Of a stretch of DNA of 64,000 nucleotides, positions 22,004-33,003 are shown in pieces. The stretch lies in NCBI GenBank assembly GCA_004335835.1, contig RWJK01001719.1:62001-126000 (forward strand), read 5' to 3'. Numbering within the stretch: the first letter of the stretch is position 1; each line of letters opens with the position of its first letter. This DNA is from Scenedesmus sp. ARA3 (taxonomy: Eukaryota; Chlorophyta; Chlorophyceae; Sphaeropleales; Scenedesmaceae). The notes under the pieces are model-generated. The model did not search any database and was not told the origin of the DNA. It saw only the letters and a program-made list of their open reading frames with translations. A program made the translations under genes and the position numbers.

Positions 22004-23439
22004 TGTTTTGGTGTGCAAAAAGGCAGGAAGCGCTGGCTTGGGCTGTGCCAACTCTGCCGCAGCCGCAAAGGGCTCATCATCATCAGCGCACCCGTGGATC
22101 TTTTATGCATTGGGGTGGCAGAGGCACAAACACTGTCAGCAAAAGGCACAAAAATAAGCACAGGCAGCGGGGCCCTACACCCGCCCCGCACTTTTGAAGA
22201 TGCTATGCATAGCACAAAGCAAGCACATGACATGCACGCATCATCACATGCACAAAGCAAGCACATGACATGCACGCATCATCACGTGCTATTGCTACGG
22301 TGTGTCGACATTTTGGACATGTCATCCTACACTATACAGGCACTGCTGTTCACCTGTGATCGGATGATGCGCACAAACTGCTCCCTGCTGCAGCCAGTCT
22401 GTGCCAGGCTTGCCCAGCTGTTAGTGATACCCGCCAGCACCTCAGACAACCCAGGTGACCAAGACACCTGGCGGCGGCACAACACAACACAAACCATGTC
22501 AGCGCACAAGGCAGGCTTGCTCAGCTGTTAGTGACAGCCGCCAGCACCTCAGACCTGGTGACCAGGACACCTGGCGATGCACGCCAGCACTACACAAGGC
22601 AGCGCACGAGGTACATGTTCAGCAGCAGCAACCAGGCAAGCAGTGCAACAAGGCGATCAATGGTTACAAACTGCCTACTGCAGAACGTAAGTGCGAACAG
22701 CTGGTGTCCGAGGCCTTTTGATCACAAGCAAAAGTATGCAGCAGCACAGGTGGTGTCACATGTGGTCACTCCTGATGCGGCTCCATGCAGTCGTAGTCTG
22801 CAGCTGCAACACACCCATGCAAGAGCGCTGCAAGCCGTCAAGGCCACACTCACAGTAGCAGCGCAGCCAAGCGAGCAAGGCAAGTCGTTACTGCATGCTA
22901 TTACTGCCACCCACGCGCGGCTGACGCGACCATCTACACACACAGCACATGCCCCCACGCACCATTCTGCAACTGCACAGATTGTGTCTCAGAGCCTGCC
23001 TTAGCTTGGCTATCAAGCTGCTTCAGGCGCCTTATGCTTGCGCAACAGTGTGCATGGTGCATGCCATCAAACATGTGTAGGTGCATGTGTGCAGCCCACG
23101 TGCAGCTGTCCGTGCTCCTGGATCCGCCACTCCACTCCACACCCGCACCTTGCGTGTGCACCAGGTGAAGAACTGTCCCAGCTGCTCGCCTGACAGGCGG
23201 CCGCTGCTGCTGCTGTCCCAGTGGTCAAACATGAGCAGCGCCTGGTAGCGCAGCCGGTCAATGGGCTCGGTGCTGGTCAGCACTGACAAGCTGTCGATGC
23301 CCGTGCTGCTGATGCTGCTGCTGGCCGCGGCAGCTGCGGCAGCTCCGTCTGCTGCTGTCGCTGCTGCTGCAGGGTCCGCTGCTGCTGCTGCTGCTGCCTC
23401 TGGCCTGCTGCTTGTGCCTGCAGCTGGCGCGTTCTGCAT
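20429..23439 (-). CDS. EF-hand calcium-binding protein with C-terminal membrane hairpin
   Basis: Minus-strand exons 23439-23149, 22440-22354, 21913-21766, 21474-21391, 21032-20860 and 20578-20429 (TAA) give about 310 residues, phases consistent. Residues 1-~55 are Ala-rich low complexity. A degenerate EF-like segment (FDHWDSSSSGRLSGEQL) follows, then FGLLDFDNDGKVALSMY and a canonical loop DADDDGLISFEEF split by an intron. The DFDNDG loop lacks the usual acidic residue at position 12 (Met). After KPKPIGKN come two predicted membrane helices (MLIMAINTAAIFFILQAPFL and VTAGALFYFVVLVGVLML) and a charged tail ending GVWRPA. It may sense calcium at an organelle membrane; no named family is recognised. 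The start at 23439 was chosen as the first Met of the open exon, but an upstream exon is possible because CATGCAG just inside it could be an acceptor. Confidence 0.65.
21083..21238 (-). repeat. Two copies of the EF-hand exon start (acceptor side)
   Basis: On the plus strand the EF-loop block GCTGATCAGGCCGTCATCGT (real copy within 20993-21040) recurs at about 21090-21112 (partial) and at 21191-21240, the latter including GACCAGGAACTCCTCAAAGC and the CTGCA of the acceptor. In the minus direction both lie upstream, inside the preceding intron. Confidence 0.85.
21959..22000 (+). repeat. (CAG)14 in an intron of the EF-hand gene
   Basis: Fourteen CAG units; on the gene strand this is CTG, positioned about 45 bases upstream of the acceptor at 21914. 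Confidence 0.9.
22212..22287. repeat. Tandem direct repeat, two 38-base units
   Basis: Two nearly identical units starting GCACAAAGCAAGCACATGAC at 22212 and 22250, in the same EF-hand gene intron. Confidence 0.9.
22517..22575 (-). repeat. Copy of EF-hand gene exon start (exon 22440-22354)
   Basis: CAGCTGTTAGTGACAGCCGC and CAGCACCTCAGAC followed by GACACCTGGCG recur here from the real exon start and intron end at 22426-22476. The copy lies about 92 bases upstream on the minus strand and keeps the acceptor-like CTGAG. Confidence 0.85.
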
Positions 23440-25274
23440 GTGTAGCGGCCAACAATGATTGTTTGATGTCCGAGCGCTACCGCACGCTGTTTATGCAACT
23501 GTGACGAAGAGTTTGACTGCTTGACATCGTCGCAAGGTGTGCAATACAAACAACGCTGAAGACTTCAGCGGGCAGCGAGAGCAGGAGCAGCAGCTGTGCC
23601 AGTAGCAGGCCTCAACCAAGGCGCACGTACAGCCCATCGCAGACTGCAGCAAACAGGCTGTTCTAGGGATCGTCATAGTACAGCAGGGCATTGCTGGTGA
23701 GCAATGCAGGGTGCCTCAGGTGCTGTCTGCAACTGTAACCCACCTCTGCTGCGTTAGGGCGTGTGCGCAGGTCCCTCTGGCGGCCAGCCTCGAGCAGCTG
23801 CGCGTGGTTAAAGCCTCCAACGATCCGGGTGTGACTATGCACTGCTCGATGGCGGCCCGAACTTCTGCATGCTGCGGGTGTGTGTTGTAGTGACCCGCCC
23901 CGGTGTGCTATCTGCATCCTCCCCATGAGCGCGTTCATTGCCAATAACTGCTATCACAGTGACCAGAAAGGTCACTTTAGTACGTGCACGAATATGTAAG
24001 CCTGGCAAGGGAGTACGAGAAGCAGTAGGTGGCCGAGACACCAGCAAGAAAAGACAACAGGAGCAGCAGCGCTCACGGTGCAGAATACATAAGGTCTGAT
24101 GAATGAGAGCCACACAGATGCTAGTCCTGCATGCAGCATTTGTGCTCTGTCAGGGTTCTGGGAGCCAAGCCAGGGTTTGCTGCTGGCAAACCTGCCAAGC
24201 AAACTAGTGGCATGATGGCACAGCTTCAATACGGGAAGAAAATAAGAAAGGCATCTTCAAAATTGATTCGTCCGAAAAACAAAGCCCACCATAACGGCAG
24301 CTATAATACAAACACAACTTCAACGTATGGAAGTACGCCAAACTAGAAGAATAATAGGCAATCAAAGCAGAAGAGATGCACCGGGTGCAGGATAAGGCAT
24401 AGCTTTTTATACAATCGTAAGCATACGCATGGTTTCTGCTTAATTTGCTGCTGCTAATGCAATTGCATGCTTGCAAGCATGGCAAGGTGTGCCAGCACTC
24501 CGAGTGCCTTGATACAGTGCACAAGGGACATACCAGGTGTGCTCACAGGCGATCAGATGACCAGTGGTCCAAAACGATAAAACGAGACACATAAACTTTG
24601 TTACCAGTTGTGCTTTGACAGCCAACACGTCCTATTCGGCGCTTCTCGAACTGAAACGTGCGACAAAACAAGACACGAGCTTAAGCCTGCACCACAGGCA
24701 TCTGCACGCGCAGAACAATTACAAGCCAATGGAAATTTGTTTGAATTGTAAAATTTTTGCTTACATCTACCGATGAGGGAGGGCGGGCGCTGAACCATGA
24801 ACCCTGCTGAACCCCAGACACAGATATTCATCGCCGTTTCTCGCGGGATGGCAACTGTTGGCTGGTGGAGAACCCTGTAGCTGCAGAAACATCCTGTGTC
24901 TGAGGCTTCAATATGTCAGCACGGCGGGTCTACATCGCGCGTTTCGCCAGTTTGCAAAGAGACTTGGACCTGCACGCGAGGCCCTGGGCCGCACAACCCA
25001 CACAGACTTGCTTGTATTCATCCTTGTTCTCTGTGACTATGTAGGATGGTCCGTCGGTGGCCCCTGTGCTCTTCTCACGCTTTGCTTGTTGTAAGCAGGC
25101 AGGCGAGCCGAGTCCGCCAATAGCAGCACAAGTTATAGTAGCTAAACCTTCGAAAGCAACCTTCGGCTTTAAAGCCTGTTTTTTGGTCGGGCCAGACAAC
25201 CTGCTTCCGACAGGGGCTTGGACAGGCACAAGCCCTGGTGTTACACAAGGAGGTGAAGCATATCGTGCTGGTTG
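23440..25274. other. Intergenic between divergent EF-hand gene and Gln-rich gene
   Basis: Apart from the kinase-like fragment nothing is supported. From ~23,950 to 25,230 the sequence is more AT-rich and poor in CAG/CTG. Minus-strand open frame 25301-24930 (Ala/Lys-rich middle) overlaps the 5' end of the Gln-rich gene and has no recognisable domain. Confidence 0.45.
23660..23800 (-). pseudogene. Possible protein-kinase C-lobe fragment
   Basis: On the minus strand, RDLRTRPNAAE ends at a GTGGGT donor near 23745. Skipping to the acceptor before 23727 joins it to HLRHPALLTSNALLYYDDP and a stop at about 23665. The product RDLRTRPNAAEHLRHPALL resembles kinase subdomain XI (RPTAAEALxHPWL). No upstream catalytic exons (DFG, HRD, APE) were found in 23,800-25,270, so this looks like a fragment, or the 3' end of a gene whose remainder I cannot see. 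It lies just upstream of the EF-hand gene on the same strand. Confidence 0.35.
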
Positions 25275-25783
25275 ATGCAACGCATGGCCACAACCATTCA
25301 AACCGCTGGAGGCAGTCAGCAGTCAGCGGTGCTGCTGGTACCTGCGTCCCTGGCGTCAGCTGCAGCTGCAGCGCAGGCAGGGCTTGGGGTTGCACCCAGG
25401 GTTCTTGCACAACCGCTGCCAGGTGCTGTCTTGGCAGCGCCAGCCAGTCACAACAACAGCCGCAGCACCACACCACAGCCATTGGGGCCAACAGCAGCAG
25501 CTGCACCAAAGCCGCTGGCGCCATGGCTGCAGCACTACTGCCCACGTCTGCAGGCACTGCAGCAACAGTCGCAAACAGCGCAAGCGCTGCGCGCGCAGCA
25601 GCAGCAGCAGCCAGCAGCGTCTCAGCAACAGCAGCAACAGCTGCAAGCGCCTGCGCCTGCACCTGCTGTCATCTGGACACGCAAGCAACCGCAGACGCTG
25701 CAGGTCAGAGGGGTGACTGTGACTGTGCGCACCCTGCAGCAACAACAGCAGCAGGCGCAGCACCAGGGCCAGCAGCAGACAAC

Positions 25784-25815
<32 letters not shown>

Positions 25816-25982
25816 CAACACTGCAAGAGACATCGCAGCTGCCTGCTCAAGCACCGGCCCAGCTGCCACAGCAGCAGGTGCAGCAAACGGCCATGCACAT
25901 CCTCGTGCCACAGCTCTCACAACAGCAGCAGCCAACTGCAGTTGCAACAGGTGAGACAGCAGGCTCAGCAGCTGCTGCAGCC

Positions 25983-26014
<32 letters not shown>

Positions 26015-28667
26015 CAGTACACCTCGGCCACAAGTGACAACACAGGGGCCACTGGCAGTGCCTGGGCTGTCTCCATCATCAGATGCCAAGCAGCAGCAGC
26101 AGCTGGCTGCAGCACAGCTGCAAGCGCTGCTGAAAAAGGCTACTGCGCCACCCAAGACCAACCCTAGACAGCGGCAGCCCCAGCACATCCAGCAGCAGCA
26201 GCAGCAGCAACCGTTGCTGCGCCCCATCACTGCATTGCAGCAGCTGCAGCAGCGCACCCCGCCGCTGCAGCAGAAGCAGGCGGTTGTTGCAGCGGCGGCA
26301 GCAGCAGGCGCAGGGCGCATGCAGCAGCCGCTGCCCCAGATTGTCCTGGCTGTGCCTAGAGGTGCTGCTGCTGCTGCTGCTGTGCCAGCTCTGCAACAGC
26401 AACTGCAGCAGCTGCAGCCAGCAGCAGCAGCACCCTCAACTGCACTGAATCAGCTACCTCAGAAGCGCGCCTTTGCCCAGCTGCAGCAGCAGCAAGCAGC
26501 GGCTGCTGCTGCTCAGGCACAGTCGCAGGTGGTGCTGGTGAACCGTGCCATGCTGCTGCAGCAACAGCAGCAGCAGCTGCAACAGCTGCAGCTGCAGCAG
26601 CTGCAGCAGCGCTTGGGCCTGCCTGTGAGCAGTCAGGCGCTGGTGGGTAGTACGCAAGGCCTGACCCTGAACAGCGGCAGCAGCAGCAACAGCCCAAGCA
26701 GTCAAGTGCCACTGGCTGCTGGCAGTGCAGCACTGGCTGATTCAGCAGCCAAGCGGCTGAAGATTGCGCCTGCAGCAACAGCAGCAGCACTTGGGCAGCC
26801 GCTGCAGCTGCAGCTGCCTCGAGGGCTGACAGCTGGCATGCTGCTGACATCCCAGCTGCCTAGCAGCGCCAAGCTGTCACCGCCACACAGTATTGTGCAG
26901 CAGCAGCAGCAGGAACAGCAGAAGGTGCAGCAAGTCAGTCCTGCAACTGTTGTGGCTGCAGCAGGCCAGCCAGCAGTAGTGGACTCTCAGTCAGTCAGCG
27001 CCAGCGCTGCTCCGAAGCCAGCACCGCAGGTTGCTGCTAGCAGTATGGCAGTAGGCAGTGGTGCTGCAGCACAGGCTGCAAACTCAGCTGTTGCTGCCGC
27101 TGATGCAGTGCAAGCTGCAATGCAGTCGGCAGCAGCTGTTGCTGACTCTGCTGCGGCGGCGGCTGGCGTGCCGCAGGCAGCGCACCATAAGCAGCAGCAG
27201 CAGCAGCAGCCATCAGCTCAGGCTACAACTGCTGGCCCCACTGCATTGCAGCAGCAGCAGCAGCAGCAGCTGGCTCTTGAAGCAGCAGAGTCAGGCGGCC
27301 GCAGCACAGCCATTGATGCGATCAGGAAGCGGCTGCAGCAGCAGGTGCCTGTCAGCAGCCCCGAAGCCTCTGCAAGCACTGCACTGCACAGCCCTGGCGC
27401 GTCACCTCCTGCTGCTGAGACGCCTGCCAGTGCTGCTGCTGGCACCTCGTTCAGTGAGCGCCTGCAGCAGGCTGTAGCTGCAGCAGCAGCAGCAAAGCAG
27501 CAGGCAGCCCAGCCTGGCGCAGCAGGCGGCAAGGTGGATGCGGCAGCATCAGCTGCAACCTCACCTTTAGTTGCCGCCCTAGCATCACCTGCGTCCCAGC
27601 AAGCAGCAGCAGCAGCAGCAGACAAAGCAGCAAGCTCATCCGCAAGTGCTTCTGCCAATGTGAGCAGCACGCCTGCTGCTGCAGCCACAGCCGCACTGCA
27701 GGGTCAGCAGCAGCGGTGGGTTGTGTCAGCAGCGTCATCTGGCGCCCCTCGACTGCAGCAGCCTGTGCAGCAGTGGATCCTGAACACCAAGAACGGCATG
27801 ATCCTGCTGCAGCAGCCACCACAGCAGCAGCAACAGCAGCAGCAGCAGCCCATGCTGCTGAATGTTGGGCAGGGCCAGCAGCTGCAGCAGATCATTGCAG
27901 CACAGGCAGCAGCAGCACGCGGCTTCCAACTTCAACAACAGCTCAATGCACTGCGGCAGCAGCAGCAGCAGCAGCAGCAGAAACAGCCGTCGCAGGCTGC
28001 ATCACCTCAGCAGCAGATGCAAGCACAGGTTGCTGCTGCATACTCGTGGCTCCAGAAGATGGGCGGTGCTTCTGCTGCTGCTGCTAGCGGTGGTACTGGT
28101 AGTGCACATGCGCCCCTGCTGCTGCAGGCAGCCGCATTGCAGCAGCAGCAGCAGCAGCTGTGGTTTACGGGTGCTGCATGTGGGCTGGCACACAGGGCAG
28201 CTGGCAGCAGCAGCAGCAGCAGCTGGCCGGCGCTGCTGCAGGCTGCTGAGCAGCGGCAGCATGATGAGGAGGCTGTGGCGATGGATGAGGCATCTGAGCT
28301 TGAGGCAGTCGCAGGTTGGTGCTGCGCTGTTCGCATCGTGCGAGGCAGGATCAGGATGTCTACGCGTGTTTGCTGGCTCATTGTGTGGTTGCGGTTGCTG
28401 GCTGCTCACCTGCCCTGCGCCGTGACTTGCTGCTGCTACCATACCATGACTCGAAGGTGTCATCACCTGATCTCTGTTGCATGTTATTTCTGTAACGTTC
28501 TGTGTCATGTGCAGGCTTGATGGAGCTGGCACAGCCTAACACAGAAGACGGCAGCGCAGCTGCAGCAGCACCACTGGCAGCAGCTACAGCAGCAGCGCCA
28601 CTGGCAGCAGCCACAGCAGCAGCGCCACTGGCAGCAGCCACAGCAGCAGCGCCACTGGCAGCAGCTA

Positions 28668-28704
<37 letters not shown>

Positions 28705-29035
28705 TGCAGCGGCACCTCTCTCGGCAGGGGCAGCAGCAACAGCAGCTGCAGCAGCACCACTGGCAGCGGTGGCAGCAGCTGCAGCAGCAGCACCACTCAC
28801 AATGATGGCAGCACCAGCAAAGACTGCAGCTGTACCAGCAGCACCAGCAGCAGCAGCAGCTGCAGCAGCAGCAGCTGCAGCTGCACCAGCTGCACCAGCA
28901 GCACAAGCAGCAGTTGCACTAGCAGCACCAGCAGCAGCAGCCGCAACTGCTCCAGCAGCGCAACCCAGCACCATCACCCTGCAAGGCACCCTGCAGGAGA
29001 TGGCACACCTCTCAGGCCTGTGCAGCAGCTGCTGA
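25275..29035 (+). CDS. Gln/Ala-rich low-complexity protein (unrecognised)
   Basis: Two exons, 25275-28314 and 28515-29035, joined in phase by a GTTGGT donor and a TGTGCAG acceptor, encode about 1,186 residues. Composition is dominated by Gln and Ala runs with Pro, Ser and Thr; few motifs are non-repetitive (MQRMATTIQTAGGSQQSAVL at the start, STAIDAIRKRLQQQ, GTSFSERLQQAV, VAMDEASELEAVAG, and the tail LQGTLQEMAHLSG). Such composition is common in algal transcription co-regulators and RNA-binding proteins, but no DNA-binding or RNA-binding domain is visible, so function is not assigned. The long uninterrupted frame with a credible single intron supports a real gene. The start is the first Met in the frame, and an upstream exon cannot be excluded. 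The second exon begins with a PLAAATAAA minisatellite. Confidence 0.6.
28571..28678 (+). repeat. 27-base minisatellite, four units, encoding PLAAATAAA
   Basis: Four consecutive units starting CCACTGGCAGCAGCTACAGC or its CCACAGC variant, each 27 bases and in frame, within the second exon of the Gln/Ala-rich gene. Decayed PL-Ala units continue to about 28800. Confidence 0.9.
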
Positions 29036-29406
29036 GCAGCAGCAGCAGCAGCAGCAGCGACGGCAGCAGCAGTGTGGCAAGGTGCACGCATGTGAGCCTG
29101 GCTGCCTTGCCACTGGCGCAGTCAACGTTCCCTGCATTGAGTGAAGCTTCGTAACTACAGCATTGTACATGTGTGTGTGGGCGTGTGTGTGTGGGGGTGT
29201 TCTGTTGCTGGGTGTTGGATCGTTTATGACTGGAGAGCGTTGACTGGCAGTTGGCATTGCAGCAGGGTTGCGGGGTTGTTACCGTAGCATGGGCTTAGTG
29301 GTGTTGCAGCAGGTGTGCTTGGTTGCGGAATGGGCATGGCCGTATGCAAAGCTTGCATTGTGTAGTCCTCCTGTGTTGGGATCGTGTGATTTGGTGTCAG
29401 CTGGTT

Positions 29407-29411
29407 TGTAA
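29407..29411 (+). terminator. Putative poly(A) signal TGTAA of the Gln/Ala-rich gene
   Basis: TGTAA about 370 bases after the stop, a typical chlorophyte 3' UTR length. Confidence 0.35.
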
Positions 29412-30156
29412 TCCTAGGGTTGATTGCTGCGTCAGCAGTTGCGCGATGCCTGGCATACCAGTGCTGGGGGCGGAGTATGTACAACAGCAGAGTTTCATCT
29501 GTCATCCTCTGTTTGCAGCAAGGCATTGTGCAGTTGTGTTGGCGTACAACAGTGTGGGTTCTATTACTGCAACAAGCAGGCGACGGTCACAGTGGCGAGC
29601 AATCAGTGCACTGAAGTAGGTTTAAATATGTGTTTCTAGATGTTCTGGCTGTTGTGACCAATGCGGGTGCTGCATTGATGCACCAAGGTTGGCGGTGCAG
29701 TATTGTTGGTGGCACGTTTGACCCACACTTTATTATGGCCCTGGGTGTGGTGCCATAGTGTTTTGCTACGCTGTCTAAAATGCCTGATTTACAACAGAAG
29801 TGAGTGGCATGCCAGCCTGAGCGAACTTGGCACGACGGCTGTTGGCAACGTGCCAGTGCAGGGCAGAATTTGATGGAACACGGTGTTGTACACACGGCAC
29901 CTACATTCGGTAGTTGTACTTCACCGCCTTTTCTTAGAAGCGGTTAGCGCCTGCGGCTGGCTTGACTGCCGTCAATTCAACACTAGCAGCGTGCTGCCCC
30001 CTATGAGCCCCCTATGAGCCTCTCGTTGGCTCCTGACTGGGGTTCCCACTCCTCGTTGAGTGGAGCATGTAATGTAATGTGATGTAATGCTGCCAGCACA
30101 GCAGCGACTGCTCTCAGCCAGCAGTGACTGCTCTCAAGACTGCAGCTTCTGTCGGG

Positions 30157-30161
30157 TTACA
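30157..30161 (-). terminator. Putative poly(A) signal TGTAA of the plastid-like membrane protein gene
   Basis: TTACA on the plus strand, i.e. TGTAA on the gene strand, 216 bases after the stop codon. Confidence 0.35.
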
Positions 30162-30376
30162 CCACAAGGCATGGCCACAGTCTGTTTGTGCTTGCCTATG
30201 TCAACCCATTTGCCAGCACAGCAGGCTCAATGGGCAACAACTTGATTCATCAATCAGCACGTGTCATGTTACCAATCAAGCCAAGCCCTACTAAAGCAAA
30301 CCAGTGTCAGAAGAGCAGCAATCCTTTCGTCTGACACATGATTCGACTCAGACATCAGCTATAGCACAGCTTTGTG

Positions 30377-30980
30377 TCACTCCTGCCGGTCCTCGTGGCC
30401 CCACAGCTTGATCAGCAGCGCCACAATGTAACACATGTCAAACAGGAACAGCCCGCCCACCATGGGCACCACAATCTGCCAGCAGTCGTCATTCTGCCAG
30501 CCAAACAGCAGCTTAGGCACAAAAAATGCACTCGCAATGGCCAAACCCAGCTTGTTGAGTGTGTCCTGGCGCTCCTCGGGTGACGCCGCAGGGTACTCGT
30601 ACACGGCGTCCTCACGGATCAGCAGCTGCACAAACGCGTTGTACAGCGGCCACGCCTGCGGCAGCAGCAGCAACATCAGCGGTTTGACCGGCATTTAAGT
30701 GGCAGTTGACTGGCAGCTAGGCAGCAGCAACGTCCACTGAAAGCTGGTGATGCGGCGGAGAGCAGTCTAAGCACAGCACGCGTCAGACATCACGCAGGCG
30801 ACACCAGTGTCGCCAGTGCCAATAGTAGTTACACAGCGTCACCAGCATCATGTGCATGTCATTGTGTCACTAGTGCCACTGCGGACTCACCAGTGTCACT
30901 GCATGCCTCGCCAGTGCTCGATCTTCATGCCCAGCCGCATGCCATTGCCGATGCCGATAAGGTATGGCTTACAAGAAGAC

Positions 30981-31043
<63 letters not shown>

Positions 31044-31085
31044 NNNNNNNNNNNNNNNNNNNNNNNNNNNNNNNNNNNNNNNNNN

Positions 31086-31148
<63 letters not shown>

Positions 31149-32801
31149 GCCCAGCCGCAGGAAGTAGCCCAGTGCAGGGCACCCCGCCGCCCGGAAAGCG
31201 TCACCCTCATAATGTGCATGTCATGAGTGTCACCGCTGACTCACCCGTGTCACCGCGTGACTCACCAGGGTCTCGATCTTGAAGCCCAGCCGCAGGAGTA
31301 AGCCGAGGGCCAGGCCGCCCACTGCCCTGAAGGCGTGACCCGCATGATGTGCATGTCACTAGTGTCACCGCTGACTCACCAGGGTTTCGATCTTGATGCC
31401 CAGCCGCAGGAAGTAGCCCAGTGCCAGGCCGCCCACCGCCCTGAAGGCGTCACCCGCGTCCAGCCCCAGCCCCAGCTCACTGCCATAGAACACCAGCGCT
31501 GCGGAGCCCAGCTGCAGGCCCAGCGCCAGCTTGAACATGTCCAGGAAGAAAGCATACGGGTCGTCGCTGATGCCCATCATCTGCAGATGCATTATCATGG
31601 CCACGTTGAAAGTGTGTTGAGTATGCGAGGTGAGGCTGCAGGCCCAGCGCCAGCTTGAACATGTCCAGGAAGAAGGCATACGGGTGCTCACTGATGCCCA
31701 TCAGCTGCGGAAATAGAGAACTAAAAGTGTTTGTGTGCGAGTTGTGTAGGATCGCAGTGCGACAACTGTGTACATCAGCTGCAGGCGACATGAGAAAAGT
31801 TATCAATGGACTGTCTGTGAGCCTTTGAGGGGGGACAGCGCAGCGGCAGCCGATGTGCTGCAGGAGTGAGCCGCGCGCATGCGTGCTCACAACAGAAACA
31901 AAGGCGCTATCAAGGGACAATTGCTGTAATCGAGCATGCTGGGGTGCTGGGGGCTGCAAGCATGTTTGTGCGCTGGCACGTGCTCACTTGCTAGCTGGCA
32001 GCTGCAGAATGCGTCCAGCCAACAGCACGCCTGACACTGTACACTACACGGCTCGCAATCATGCATGCATGCATGCATGTGCATAGTGTAGGCACTGCAA
32101 TCAAGATCAATCCCCGCATGCCAGCCTGACATGTGCTGAACACACCTGCAAGATGGGGCCCAGCTGCTGCTCTGCGATGTCCCTGAACACCTTGTCGGTC
32201 TGGATGTCCGACACGTTCCAGCTGTCAATAATGGCGGCCTGCAGGCAAGCGGCAGACCACGCACACCGTTCAGCAGCACATGGCAAATGAACATCATCTG
32301 CTGCACCTGGCTTCACCACTGCACATGCATGCATGCTGCACGGGCGACATTTCCCGCTGACAGTACACGCTGCACATTGCAAGCCGGCTGTGCGCAGGAC
32401 GCCTCCGCCACCCATGTGCAGTGCCCCGCCAGCTTACCACATTGAATCTCCGCCAGCTGACCACAAGTCCTGCCGACGTTCTTGCTGCTGCATTCACCGT
32501 TCAAGCAGCTGCTGCTGCTGCTGCTGCTGCTGTTGCTGCCGAGTTCAAGCACCAAGCAGCATGCACAACCTGCTGCCAGGCCATGCAGGCAGCTGCTGTA
32601 ATAACAGCAGTGCCACATGCAGCACTTCGTCCCGCTGCTCATTGTCCTGCGCACCTGCTCGGGTGACATCTCCTTCTTCAGGTCTCTCTTCAGCTCCTGC
32701 CACGTCTTGTCCAGCAGCTTGTCAACAACAGCATCCACATCAACATCACCTTCAGCAGCACCCGCGCTGGAGACGGGCTGCTGCTGCTGCTGCTCTGAGC
32801 C

Positions 32802-32843
<42 letters not shown>

Positions 32844-32944
32844 TGCAGTGTCACGGGGTGGTGCTCCCGAGGCAGCTGGGGGTTCTGGTGCTGGCCTGTC
32901 CTTGCTGCTGCTGCCTCCTTCCTGTTGCTTGGCAAGCTGTGGTT

Positions 32945-33003
<59 letters not shown>

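Larger units (their letters stand above)
29036..30376. other. Convergent intergenic region (3' UTRs)
   Basis: No coding region supported. Short direct repeats occur at 30000-30020 (CCCCTATGAG) and 30067-30090 (TGTAATG). TTACA at 30157-30161 is a minus-strand TGTAA, 216 bases beyond the stop of the next gene. Confidence 0.5.

Noticed and set aside
28378..29091. Minus-strand Ala-rich 237-codon frame
   Set aside because: Antisense of the Gln/Ala-rich exon 2 minisatellite; no independent coding features.
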